Source: UBA5066 sp046331465 (GTDB taxonomy: Bacteria > Acidobacteriota > Thermoanaerobaculia > UBA5066). Taken from it: DNA of 64,000 nucleotides. Under the pieces are notes generated by a model that saw nothing but the letters and a program-made list of their open reading frames with translations, was not told the DNA's origin and searched no databases. The position numbers and the translations under genes were made by a program. The stretch spans positions 248,001 to 312,000 of the forward strand of contig JAXLQV010000002.1 of NCBI GenBank assembly GCA_046331465.1, read 5' to 3'. Shown piece after piece: positions 47,603 through 56,337 of this stretch. Position 1 is the first letter of the stretch. Each line of letters starts with the position of its first letter.

Positions 47603-47616
47603 ACGCGTAAACGCGT
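47603..47616. repeat. paired ACGCGT boxes upstream of the CBS gene
   Basis: ACGCGT occurs at 47603-47608 and again at 47611-47616, eight bases apart centre to centre. Each is itself palindromic. The pair is 27 bases upstream of the minus-35 element at 47644, a typical place for an activator or repressor site. No protein can be assigned. Confidence 0.3.
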
Positions 47617-47643
47617 TCTTCGGCGATTCATCCCCCGGGGGCG

Positions 47644-47672
47644 TTGACAGCCGCCCGGGAAGCGCCCAGATT
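47644..47672 (+). promoter_or_regulatory. promoter of the CBS gene, probably leaderless
   Basis: Consensus TTGACA (47644-47649), 17 bases, CAGATT (47667-47672), then six bases to ATG 47679. The start site would coincide with the A of the start codon. Confidence 0.7.
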
Positions 47673-47678
47673 CCCGGG

Positions 47679-48116
47679 ATGACGACAGCGCGGGAGCTCC
47701 TCTCCTCCAAGCCCTTCGGGGGGGTGATCACGGTGGACCCGGGCGTGACCGTCCGGGACGCCTGCAGCATCCTCCGCGACCGGAACGTCGGCTCGCTCGT
47801 CGTCTTCGACGGCGTCTCGTACAACGGCATCTTCACGGAGCGCGACGTCGTCAAGCGGGTCGTCGCCGAGGGCCTCGATCCGGTCCGGACGCTCGTCGGG
47901 GAGGTGATGACGCCGAAGATCCTCTCCGTCCGCCCCGAAGACCCGGTCGAGCTCGTCGAGGCGACGATGCGGCGCGAGCGGATAAGGCACCTCGTCGTCC
48001 TCGGCGACGCGGGGGTCGTCGGGGTCGTCTCGCTCGGCGACGTCGCGGCGCGGCGCGCCGTGGAGGACCGCGAGCGCGCGGAGTTCCTGACGGAGTACGT
48101 CTTCGGGCGGTCCTGA
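47679..48116 (+). CDS. CBS-domain pair protein
   Basis: The protein has 145 residues and is nothing but two CBS domains: VTVRDACSILRDRNVGSLVVF for the first and DPVELVEATMRRERIRHLVV for the second, shown here as ACSILRDRNVGSLVVF and ATMRRERIRHLVVL. The repeat VMTPKILSVRPED joins the halves. Such proteins bind adenine nucleotides such as AMP, ATP or SAM and regulate a partner. The start is fixed by a promoter only six bases upstream, suggesting a leaderless mRNA. A PAS histidine kinase gene follows 30 bases downstream. Confidence 0.92.
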   Translation: MTTARELLSSKPFGGVITVDPGVTVRDACSILRDRNVGSLVVFDGVSYNGIFTERDVVKRVVAEGLDPVRTLVGEVMTPKILSVRPEDPVELVEATMRRERIRHLVVLGDAGVVGVVSLGDVAARRAVEDRERAEFLTEYVFGRS

Positions 48117-48146
48117 CCGGGCGCCGTCCCGGCGGCGGCCGATAGA

Positions 48147-49307
48147 ATGGCCCCGAGCCGGATGACGGACAGCGACCCGGGCGCCCCCGTGGCGGACGTC
48201 CCCGCCTTCGCGCCGGGAGAGGCGTACTACCGCGCCCTCGTCGAGAGCGCGCTCGACGTGGTCGTCGTCTACGACGCGAAGGGGGCGACGCGGTTCGTGA
48301 GCCCCTCCGTCCGGACGGTCTTCGACCTGGCGCCGGAGGAGGTCGTCGGGAAGCCCGGGCTCGGGTTCGTCCACGAGGAAGACCTCCGCGCGCTCCAGGG
48401 AGCGGTCGAGGAGGCGAAGGCGCACCCGGGGCGGAGGGTCCGGATCGACGTCCGGCTCCGTCACCGAGACGGCTCCTTCCGCGTGATGGAGTCGCACGTC
48501 CGGAGCTTCCTCGAGGACCCGGCGATCGCGGGGGTCGTCGTGGCGTCGCGCGACGTGACGGAGGCGCGGGAGCTGTCGGCGCAGCTCGCCCACGCCCAGC
48601 GGATGGAGGCGGTGGGGCGGCTTTCCGAGAGCGTCGCCCACGAGTTCAAGAACGCGCTGTCGGTCGTCGTCGGGCACGCGGAGCTCGCCCTCGCGAGGAT
48701 GTCCGACGGGGATCCCGCCCGGGCGAGCGTCGAGGCGATCCAGCGCTCGGCCGCTCGCGCGGCGACGACGGCCCGCCGCCTCCTCGACTTCGGGCGGCGC
48801 GACCCGGCCCAGCGGGTCCCGCTCGACGTCGGGGCGGCCCTGCGGAGCGGCGCAGCGCTCCTCTCCCCGCTCCTCGGCAAGACGGTCCGGATCGTCGTCG
48901 ACGTCCCCGAAGGGGGCGGCGAGGTCCTCGCCGACCCGGTCGAGCTGGAGCAGGCCGTGGTGAACCTCGTCCTGAACGCGCGCGACGCGATGCCCGGAGG
49001 CGGCACCGTGACGCTCTCGGCGCGCGACGCCTACGTCGACACGGAGGAGGCGCGGCGCCGGGCGGGGCTCGCCCCGGGGCGCTACGTCGTCCTCTCGGTC
49101 GCCGACACCGGGACGGGGATCGCCCCCGACGTGATGAAGCGCCTCTTCGAGCCGTTCTTCACGACGAAGCCGCCCGAGACGGGATCGGGCCTCGGCCTCC
49201 CCGCCGTCTACGGCTTCGCCCGGCGCGGGGGCGGCCTCGCGTGGGCCGAGAGCGAGCCGGGGAAGGGCGCGACGTTCTTCGTCGCGCTCCCGCGGCAGGA
49301 GGCCTGA
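48147..49307 (+). CDS. PAS-domain sensor histidine kinase
   Basis: The protein has 386 residues: PAS/PAC domain about 25-145, HisKA dimerisation helix with His165 in ESVAHEFKN, then HATPase_c with the N-box LVLNARDAMP, the G1 box VADTGTGIAPD, and the G2 box GSGLGLPAVYG. There is no membrane segment, so the kinase is cytosolic. No response regulator gene is adjacent. The likely operon partner is the CBS protein in front of it. An alternative ATG at 48162 is possible. Confidence 0.9.
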   Translation: MAPSRMTDSDPGAPVADVPAFAPGEAYYRALVESALDVVVVYDAKGATRFVSPSVRTVFDLAPEEVVGKPGLGFVHEEDLRALQGAVEEAKAHPGRRVRIDVRLRHRDGSFRVMESHVRSFLEDPAIAGVVVASRDVTEARELSAQLAHAQRMEAVGRLSESVAHEFKNALSVVVGHAELALARMSDGDPARASVEAIQRSAARAATTARRLLDFGRRDPAQRVPLDVGAALRSGAALLSPLLGKTVRIVVDVPEGGGEVLADPVELEQAVVNLVLNARDAMPGGGTVTLSARDAYVDTEEARRRAGLAPGRYVVLSVADTGTGIAPDVMKRLFEPFFTTKPPETGSGLGLPAVYGFARRGGGLAWAESEPGKGATFFVALPRQEA

Positions 49308-49320
49308 GGGGGGCGAGGCC

Positions 49321-50805
49321 CTACGCCTCTGCGGGCTTCCTCCGGCTGATGAGGACGCCGCCGGCGCCGAGGAGCGTCAGGATGAGGGCCTGGACGAGCG
49401 TCTTGTACGAGACCTCCGCGCCGCCGAAGAGCGCCTGCCAGAGGAAGAACGCCCCCACGACGACGAAGAGGCCGTAGAGGCCGATCATGATCGTCCGGGC
49501 CTTCGCGTTCGCCGCGGGCGTGTCGTGTGCGAAGGAGCGGTTGTAGAAGAAGAGGCCGACGACGGCGAGGAGGTCGAGGGCGACGAAGAGGAGCCAGAAC
49601 CGGTGCGACGCGGCGAGCCCCGCCGGCGTGCCGGCGAGCGGCTTGAGCCACGCGCCGTAGAGCGCGCCGCCGAGCGAGGAGCCGATCAGGCTCCCGAAGA
49701 CGCCGTAGAGGAACGCGTAGCCCATGTAGACGGCCTTCTTGTCCTGCGGGGCGACGAGGCCGACGTAGCTGTAGTACTTCGGGTGGGCCGTCATCTCGCC
49801 GATCGAGAAGATCGCGATCCCGGCGATGAAGAGCCAGACGTTCGTCGAGAAGGCGAGGAAGAGGAACCCGAGGGCGCCGATGGCGACGCCGCCGAGCATC
49901 GTCGGCAGCGGCTTCAGGTTCTTCACGATCCGGCTGACGAAGACCTGCAGGAGGATGATCGTCCCCCCGTTGATCACGGTGACGAACTCGGCGTCGAACC
50001 TGAACGGAAGGCCGAGCGCGGCGAAGACGGCGTTCATCGGGGCGGGGTCGATGAAGTCGCGCAGGAACCAGAGGACCGACCCGAAGTTCTGGAAGTAGAG
50101 GATCCAGAAGAGCGAGTAGACGACGATCATGAGCATGAAGCGCGCGTCGCCGAGGACGAGCGCGGCGCCGTGGGCGACGTCGCGGAAGCTCTTCGTGTTC
50201 TCGGGGCGGGGCGGGTCCTGGTAGGCGAAGAGGGTCGGCAGGAACATCAGGGCGGTGTAGGCCGACGACGCGAGGAAGACGTACCGCCAGGAGAAGCCCT
50301 TCAGGATCGAGACGACGAGCGGCGCGAGGAACGCGCCGATGTTGATCATCCAGTAGTAGACGCCGAAGCCGAAGCCCGAGTTCGACTCGTTCGTCGAGCG
50401 GGCGATCGTCCCCGAGATGATCGGCTTGAAGAGGCCGCCCCCCGACGCCATCAGGAGGAGCGCGGCGAAGACCGCGCCGTAGGCCGACATGTACCCTGCG
50501 GCGAAATAGCCCGTCGAGAGCATCGCGAAGGAGACGAGGAGCATCCGCCGATAGCCGTACCGGTCGGCGAGCGCCCCCCCGAGGATCGGGACGACGTAGT
50601 TGCAGGCGTAGATGAGGCTCTGCAGGAAGCCGACCGAGCCTTCGCCGAAGCCGAGGCCCCCCTTCGCCGTCGACGCCGTGAGGTAGACGGCGAGGACGGA
50701 GTTGAGGCCGTAGTAGGCCGCCCGCTCGAAGAGCTCCATGACGTTGGCGACCCAGAAGACCTTCGGGAACGACCGGAGGAGGCCGGCCGGCTTCGATTCG
50801 CTCAT
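49321..50805 (-). CDS. POT family proton-dependent oligopeptide transporter
   Basis: The protein has 494 residues and about 12-14 membrane helices. Motif 1 of the family, ExxERFxYY, appears as ELFERAAYYG, and GGALADRYGYRRMLL is the MFS loop 2-3 motif. PALSGG-like and FSIGEM motifs are also seen (ASGGGLFKPII and SIGEMTAHPKYYSYVG). It should import di- and tripeptides with protons. The start at 50805 fits the N-terminus of the family. It is divergent from the aminopeptidase gene, with 80 bases between, giving a possible peptide-utilisation pair. Confidence 0.93.
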   Translation of the reverse strand: MSESKPAGLLRSFPKVFWVANVMELFERAAYYGLNSVLAVYLTASTAKGGLGFGEGSVGFLQSLIYACNYVVPILGGALADRYGYRRMLLVSFAMLSTGYFAAGYMSAYGAVFAALLLMASGGGLFKPIISGTIARSTNESNSGFGFGVYYWMINIGAFLAPLVVSILKGFSWRYVFLASSAYTALMFLPTLFAYQDPPRPENTKSFRDVAHGAALVLGDARFMLMIVVYSLFWILYFQNFGSVLWFLRDFIDPAPMNAVFAALGLPFRFDAEFVTVINGGTIILLQVFVSRIVKNLKPLPTMLGGVAIGALGFLFLAFSTNVWLFIAGIAIFSIGEMTAHPKYYSYVGLVAPQDKKAVYMGYAFLYGVFGSLIGSSLGGALYGAWLKPLAGTPAGLAASHRFWLLFVALDLLAVVGLFFYNRSFAHDTPAANAKARTIMIGLYGLFVVVGAFFLWQALFGGAEVSYKTLVQALILTLLGAGGVLISRRKPAEA

Positions 50806-50885
50806 GGGGCGGCATGATAGGGGCGAACAGGTGGGAAAATGCTCGTTCCGCCCCTTGGCGGACCGAATCACGAAAGGGGACCCCC

Positions 50886-52661
50886 ATGGCCCTCGTCGAC
50901 CCCCACTCCTACGCCGATGACGCCCAGGCCCGGACGAAGCACCTGCGCCTCCACCTCGCGGTGGACTTCGCGACGAAGCGGATCGAGGGGCGCGCCGTCC
51001 TCGTCTTCGCGGCACCGGCTTCCGGCCCGTTCGACCTCGACACGAAGGGGCTGACGATCTCCGCCGTCACGGGGTCGGCGGGGAACGAGGTCCTCTTCGA
51101 GACGTTTCCCGAGGACCCGATCCTCGGGACCCGGCTCCGGCTCAAGCTCCCCGCCGGCACGACCGAGGTCCTCCTCCGATACCACACGTCGCCCGACGCG
51201 ATCGGCCTCCAGTGGCTCGACCCCGAGCAGACGGAGGGGAAGAAGCACCCCTACCTCTTCAGCCAGTGCCAGGCGATCCACGCGCGGACGATCGTGCCGT
51301 GCCAGGACACGGCCCGCTTCCGCGTCACCTACCACGCCGAGGTGACCGTCCCGGCGCCGCTCTCGGCCGTCATGTCGGCCGGGCCGTCGGGGACGATCGA
51401 GGGGAAGGGGACGCGGACGTTCCTCTTCGACATGCCCCAGCCGATCCCGACCTACCTCCTCGCGCTCGCCGTCGGCGAGCTCGAGTCGCGCGACCTCTCG
51501 CCGCGGGCCCGAGTCTGGGCCGAGCCGGCGACGGTCGAGAAGGCGGCGTGGGAGTTCGCGGGCATCGAGGAGATGATCGTGAAGGCCGAGGGGCTCTTCG
51601 GCCCCTACGACTGGGACCGGTACGACATGCTCGTCCTCCCGCCGTCGTTCCCGTACGGCGGGATGGAGAACCCCCGGATGACGTTCCTGACGCCGACCCT
51701 CCTCGCGGGCGACCGCTCGCTCGTCGACGTCGTCGCGCACGAGCTCGCCCACTCCTGGACCGGCAACCTCGTCACGAACGCGACGGCCGAGCACTTCTGG
51801 CTGAACGAGGGCTTCACCGTCTGGGCCGAGCGGAGGATCCTCGAGGCGATCCACGGCGAGGAGGCCGCGACGCTCGGCTGGGCGATCGGCCAGAAGGCGC
51901 TCGAGGAGTCGGTCGCGCGCTTCGGCGCCGACTCGCCCCTCACGAAGCTCCGGACGCACCTTTCGGGGATCGACCCCGACGACGCGTTCTCGTCGATCCC
52001 GTACGAGAAGGGGGCGCGCCTCGTCGTCCTCCTCGAGCGGACGGTCGGGCGCGCGGCGTGGGACGCCTTCCTCGCCGACTACATGAAGCACTTCCGCTTC
52101 CAGTCGATCACGACCGAGGAGTTCTTCGCCTTCCTCGAGGAGAAGCTCCCGGGGACGGCCGCGAAGGTGAACGCCGACGCCTGGCTCCACGAGGCGGGCC
52201 TCCCGGCGAACGCGCCGGTCTTCCGGTCGGAGAAGCTCGAGGCGCTCACGGCCCTCGCCGAAGGGTGGGAGAAGGGCGCGCGGCCGACGAACGAGCAGGT
52301 CGCGGGGTGGAACCCCTCCGAGACGCTCCTCTACCTCCAGCACCTCCCGAGGAAGCTCTCCGCAGGCGACTGCGCGGCGCTCGACGCGGCCTTCGGCCTC
52401 TCGGGCAAGGGAAACCACGAGCTCCTCGTCGAGTGGCTCACGATCGCCGCCGGGAGCGACTACGAGCCGGCGTTCGGGAAGGTCCGCGAGGTGCTCTCGC
52501 GCGTCGGCCGGATGAAGTACCTCCGGCCTCTCTACGGCGCGCTCGGCGCGACGGAGCGGACGCGGGCGCTGGCGCGCGAGATCTTCGCCGCCGCGAGCCC
52601 CACCTACCACGGCCTCTCGCGGCGGGTCGTCGCGGGGGTCCTCGAGAAGTACCCGGCCTGA
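50886..52661 (+). CDS. M1-family zinc aminopeptidase (leukotriene A4 hydrolase-like)
   Basis: The protein has 591 residues from ATG 50886, after AAAGGGG. The exopeptidase motif YGGMENP, the zinc site HELAH at 285-289 and Glu308 in NEGFT are all present. The order and length match the LTA4H/aminopeptidase B group of family M1, which remove N-terminal residues from peptides. No signal peptide is visible. It is divergent from the POT transporter, so peptide uptake and hydrolysis may be linked. Confidence 0.93.
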   Translation: MALVDPHSYADDAQARTKHLRLHLAVDFATKRIEGRAVLVFAAPASGPFDLDTKGLTISAVTGSAGNEVLFETFPEDPILGTRLRLKLPAGTTEVLLRYHTSPDAIGLQWLDPEQTEGKKHPYLFSQCQAIHARTIVPCQDTARFRVTYHAEVTVPAPLSAVMSAGPSGTIEGKGTRTFLFDMPQPIPTYLLALAVGELESRDLSPRARVWAEPATVEKAAWEFAGIEEMIVKAEGLFGPYDWDRYDMLVLPPSFPYGGMENPRMTFLTPTLLAGDRSLVDVVAHELAHSWTGNLVTNATAEHFWLNEGFTVWAERRILEAIHGEEAATLGWAIGQKALEESVARFGADSPLTKLRTHLSGIDPDDAFSSIPYEKGARLVVLLERTVGRAAWDAFLADYMKHFRFQSITTEEFFAFLEEKLPGTAAKVNADAWLHEAGLPANAPVFRSEKLEALTALAEGWEKGARPTNEQVAGWNPSETLLYLQHLPRKLSAGDCAALDAAFGLSGKGNHELLVEWLTIAAGSDYEPAFGKVREVLSRVGRMKYLRPLYGALGATERTRALAREIFAAASPTYHGLSRRVVAGVLEKYPA

Positions 52662-52668
52662 GCCGCAG

Positions 52669-53346
52669 ATGGCCGCCGCGAAGGGCGGGGGGAAGCGGCT
52701 CCTCGTGCCGCTTCTCCTCGCCGCCGTCGTCTACGCCTTCTGGTCGACGGTCTACGTCTGGCCGCTCCGCCTCTTCGTCGTCCTCCTCCACGAGGTCTCC
52801 CACGGCCTCGCGGCGGTCGCGACGGGAGGGCGCATCGTCTCCATCGAGCTCTCGCCCGCCGAGGGGGGGCTCTGTACGACGGCGGGGGGGTGGCCCTTCG
52901 TCATCTCCTCCGCCGGCTACCTCGGGAGCGCGCTCTGGGGCGCGTTCTTCCTCGTCCTCGGCGCCACCGGCCGGCCGCGCACCCACCGGGCCCTCACGGC
53001 CCTCCTCGGCGCGGCGCTCGTCGTCCTGACCCTCGTCTACGTGAGGAGCGCGTTCGGCTTCGCCTACGGCCTCGCCGCGGGCGCCCTCCTCCTCGGCGTC
53101 GCCCGCTGGCTCCCGGAGGGGGCGTCGAGCTTCGTCCTCCGCCTCCTCGGCGTCACGAGCCTCCTCTACGCCCCGTGGGACGTCACGTCGGACCTGATCC
53201 TCCGCTCGGTCCCCGCGAGCGACGCGTCCGCCCTCGCCCGCGCGACCGGCATCCCCGCGCTCGCCTGGGGCCTCCTCTGGCTCGCCGCCTCCGTCCTCGT
53301 CGCGGCCTGGGCCGTCGTGCGGGTGGGCCGTGGGGTCAGGTCTTGA
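52669..53346 (+). CDS. M50B-like membrane metalloprotease
   Basis: The protein has 225 residues with about six membrane helices. The zinc-binding HEVSH lies at about 40-44 in LLHEVSHGLAAVATGG, and the rest matches the peptidase M50B-like family (FVISSAGYLGSALWG as the second conserved region). It is 7 bases downstream of the aminopeptidase gene and probably in its operon. The stop codon and the last few codons (GVRS) lie inside the left arm of a 67-base inverted repeat at 53330-53396, so the C-terminus may have been altered by the element. Confidence 0.85.
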   Translation: MAAAKGGGKRLLVPLLLAAVVYAFWSTVYVWPLRLFVVLLHEVSHGLAAVATGGRIVSIELSPAEGGLCTTAGGWPFVISSAGYLGSALWGAFFLVLGATGRPRTHRALTALLGAALVVLTLVYVRSAFGFAYGLAAGALLLGVARWLPEGASSFVLRLLGVTSLLYAPWDVTSDLILRSVPASDASALARATGIPALAWGLLWLAASVLVAAWAVVRVGRGVRS

Positions 53347-53396
53347 TTTTCTACTATAGCAAAACGCTATAGTAGAAAATCAAGACCTGGCCCCAC
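53330..53396. repeat. long near-perfect inverted repeat (REP-like), overlapping a stop codon
   Basis: Two 31-base arms, 53330-53360 and 53366-53396, pair with one T-G mismatch around the loop AAAAC (53361-53365). Arms contain GGGGTCAGGTCTTG and ATTTTCTACTATAGC. It is much richer in A and T than its surroundings. No terminator-like T-run follows. Confidence 0.9.
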
Positions 53397-53553
53397 GCTG
53401 CCGAATTCCGATCTCTGCGCCCGCCGGGAGAAGACGCCCGCGAAACCGGGCCGCGTGACTATGATTGGCGCAAGAGGGAGACGTGCGAATTCGTGTCAGC
53501 GGGCCGCCCGGTGCGGATTGCCGATGGCCCGGGCTCCACGGAGGCGCTTCGGA

Positions 53554-56235
53554 GTGAGACGGACCGGCGAGAAGCTCGGGCCCTACGAGGTCGTCGCCCC
53601 GATCGGGCGCGGCGGGATGGGCGAGGTCTACCGGGCCCGCGACACGCGTCTCGCGAGGGACGTCGCCCTGAAGGTCCTCCCGGAGGCGGCGCACGGAAAC
53701 CCCGAGCGGTTCCAGAGGTTCGAGCGGGAGGCTCGGGCCGTCGGCGCGCTGAACCACCCGAACGTCGTCGTCGTCCACGACGTCGGCAGCCAGGACGGCG
53801 CCCCGTACCTCGTCTCGGAGCTCCTCGAGGGGGAGACGCTCCGCGAGAGGCTCCTCCGCGGGCCACTCCCGGCCGAGCGCGCCGTGGAAGTCGCGGTGCA
53901 GGTCGCGCGCGGGCTCGGCGCCGCCCACGAGAAGGGGATCGTCCACCGCGACCTGAAGCCCGAGAACGTCTTCCTGACGGCGGACGGCCACGTGAAGGTC
54001 CTCGACTTCGGCCTCGTCAAGCTCCTGTCCGCCGACTCCTCGACGGAGGGGAAGGGGACGGAGCTCGAGACGAGGAGCGACGTCGTCGTCGGCACCGCCG
54101 GCTACATGGCTCCCGAGCAGGTGAGGGGCGAACCCGTCGACGGCCGGGCCGACGTCTTCGCGCTCGGCGCCTGCCTCCACGAGATGCTCACGGGGCGGCG
54201 CGCGTTCCACGCGGGGTCGGCGGCGGAGACGATGGCCGCGATCCTCCGCGAGGAGCCGGCCGACCCGTCGTCGTTCCGCAGGCGCGTGAACCCCCAGCTC
54301 GACCGGATCGTGCGGCGCTGCCTCGAGAAGCAGAAGGCGGCGCGGTTCCAGTCGGCGCGCGATCTCGCCTTCGCGCTCGAGTCGCTCTCCGGCAGCAGCC
54401 TCGCGGCCGGGCCAGGGCTCCTCGCCTCGCTCGCGCCGCGGGGTGTCGGCGTCCTCCTCCGCCGCTCGGCCGTTCCCCTCGGGGCGCTCCTCCTCGGCGC
54501 CGTCGCGGGCGCGCTCCTCGTCGTCCGCTTCCGGCAGGGTCCGCCCCCCGCACCGACGGTCCTCCGCGCGCTCACGCAGTCGGGGTCCGACTCCGCGCCC
54601 GCGGCCTCGCCCGACGGCGGACTCGTCGCGTTCGCCTCGCGGCGCGGCCGCTCCACCCGGATCTGGCTGAAGCAGGTCCGGGCGGAGGGGGAGACCGCCC
54701 TGACCGCCGGCCCGGCGGACACCGAGCCGAGGTTCTTCCCCGACGGCCAATCGCTCCTCTTCACGCGGACCGACGAGAAGACGGTCCCGTCGCTCTGGCG
54801 CGTGCCGGTCGTCGGCGGGGAGGAGCGACGCCTCTTCACGTCGGCCGAGTCGGGAGACGTCTCGCCCGACGGGACGGAGGTCGCCTTCCTCCGCCTCCTC
54901 CGCCAGGAGGACCGGACGTCGGCGCTCGTCGTCGCGCCGCTCTCCTCGGGGAAGGAGCGCGAGCTCGCCCGCTTCGACACGATCGTCTCGAACCCGCGCT
55001 TCTCGCCCGACGGCCGCACCGTCGCGCTCGCCGAGGAGGGGAGCGCGCAGAGCGGCGTGCCGGGGTCGATCGTCCTCGTCTCCCGGGACGGAGCCGCCCG
55101 GCGCGTCGCGCTCCCCCAGTCCGCGCGCCAGCCGACGTCGGTGGCCTGGCTCGGCTCGGGCGGGAGCATCCTCGCGGGGATCTACGACGCGAGCCTCCCG
55201 CACACGCGCACCGTCGGCCTCCACGTGCTGCGGTTCCGCCTGCCGGGCGGCCGCGCCGAGTCCGTCGGGTGGTGGCCCTCCGCGGGGCGCGTCCTCGACG
55301 TCCTCGGCGACGGGCGCGTCGTCTTCGAGTCGGTCACGACGCGCGAGAGCCTCCGCGAGATCCCGCTCGGGCGCGAGGGACCCGTGCGGTGGCTGACGCA
55401 CGGGACGGCCACGGACCGCCAGCCCGTCTACTCGCCCGACGGGAAGTGGATCCTCTTCAGCTCCGACCGCTCGGGGCAGCTCGACCTCTGGACGATCTCG
55501 ACCGAGACGGGCGCCCTCCGCCGCGTCACCGACGACGCCGCCCAGGACTGGGACCCCGCCTTCAGCCCCGACGGAAAGCGGATCCTCTGGAGCTCCGACC
55601 GGACGGGACGTTTCGAGATCTGGACCTCGGCCCTCGACGGCACGGAGGCGCGGCTCCTGACGCGCGGGGGTTTCGAGGCCGAGAACCCCGTCCTCACCCC
55701 GGACGGCGGGACGCTCCTCTGGGGCTCGCTCCACCGGGGCCGCGAGGGGATCTGGAAGGCCCGGGCGGACGGCTCGGGCGCCGAGCTCCTCGCGCGCGGT
55801 GTCACGCTCCAGCTCCCCGAGGTCTCGCCCGACGGCCGGCTCGTCGCGTTCCGCGCGGGCTTCGGGCCGGGCCACCGGGCCGTCCGCGTCCTCCGGATCG
55901 CCGACGGCGCGGAGGTCTTCTCCGTCGCGTTCGACGTCGTCGACTCCGTCGCGGGCTCGGAGGCCGGCCGCTGCCGCTGGATGCCCGACGGGCGGATCGC
56001 GTTCCTCGGCCTCGACGAGAACGGAGTCGCGGGCGTCTTCGTCCAGGACGTCGTCCCGGGAGAGGACACGAGCGCCTCGCGAAGGAAGCTCGCGGGGTTC
56101 GACCCGGCCGTCCCCGCCGAGTCGTTCGGGATCTCTCCCGACGGGGCCGCGATCGTCCTCGCCTCGCGGGAGAGCCTCTCGGGCGTCGTCCTCGCGGAGC
56201 CCGTCCCGGGGGTCGAGAAGGCGCGCAGGCCGTAG
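53554..56235 (+). CDS. membrane Ser/Thr kinase with WD40/TolB-like sensor domain
   Basis: The protein has 893 residues from GTG 53554, which has GGAGG nine bases upstream and gives the usual N-terminus RRTGEKLGPYEVV. An in-frame ATG at 53524 is an alternative. The kinase domain spans about 10-275 (GRGGMGEVYRARD, VALKVLP, HRDLKPEN, VLDFGLVK), followed by a membrane helix near 310-330 (PLGALLLGAVAGALLVV). The C-terminal 540 residues carry about eight TolB/PD40-like blades with SPDG repeats (YSPDGKWILFSSDR, FSPDGKRILWSSDR). This is the acidobacterial kinase type. The propeller probably faces the periplasm and senses an unknown ligand. A TATGAT box at 53460 may be the minus-10. Confidence 0.92.
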   Translation: MRRTGEKLGPYEVVAPIGRGGMGEVYRARDTRLARDVALKVLPEAAHGNPERFQRFEREARAVGALNHPNVVVVHDVGSQDGAPYLVSELLEGETLRERLLRGPLPAERAVEVAVQVARGLGAAHEKGIVHRDLKPENVFLTADGHVKVLDFGLVKLLSADSSTEGKGTELETRSDVVVGTAGYMAPEQVRGEPVDGRADVFALGACLHEMLTGRRAFHAGSAAETMAAILREEPADPSSFRRRVNPQLDRIVRRCLEKQKAARFQSARDLAFALESLSGSSLAAGPGLLASLAPRGVGVLLRRSAVPLGALLLGAVAGALLVVRFRQGPPPAPTVLRALTQSGSDSAPAASPDGGLVAFASRRGRSTRIWLKQVRAEGETALTAGPADTEPRFFPDGQSLLFTRTDEKTVPSLWRVPVVGGEERRLFTSAESGDVSPDGTEVAFLRLLRQEDRTSALVVAPLSSGKERELARFDTIVSNPRFSPDGRTVALAEEGSAQSGVPGSIVLVSRDGAARRVALPQSARQPTSVAWLGSGGSILAGIYDASLPHTRTVGLHVLRFRLPGGRAESVGWWPSAGRVLDVLGDGRVVFESVTTRESLREIPLGREGPVRWLTHGTATDRQPVYSPDGKWILFSSDRSGQLDLWTISTETGALRRVTDDAAQDWDPAFSPDGKRILWSSDRTGRFEIWTSALDGTEARLLTRGGFEAENPVLTPDGGTLLWGSLHRGREGIWKARADGSGAELLARGVTLQLPEVSPDGRLVAFRAGFGPGHRAVRVLRIADGAEVFSVAFDVVDSVAGSEAGRCRWMPDGRIAFLGLDENGVAGVFVQDVVPGEDTSASRRKLAGFDPAVPAESFGISPDGAAIVLASRESLSGVVLAEPVPGVEKARRP

Positions 56236-56337
56236 GACCGGCGCCTCCCGGATCCGCTTCTCCCGCTCGAGCCCCGTTCGAGGGGAGGCGCTCCGCGGCG
56301 CCGCGGGGAGGCTCGCGGCGAGCCTCCCCGATCCTCT

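Noticed and set aside
53330..53396. Long hairpin considered as a Rho-independent terminator for the aminopeptidase-protease operon
   Set aside because: There is no T-run after the stem, the stem is far longer than usual, and the same arms recur elsewhere in the window, so a REP-like element explains it better. An effect on termination is not excluded.
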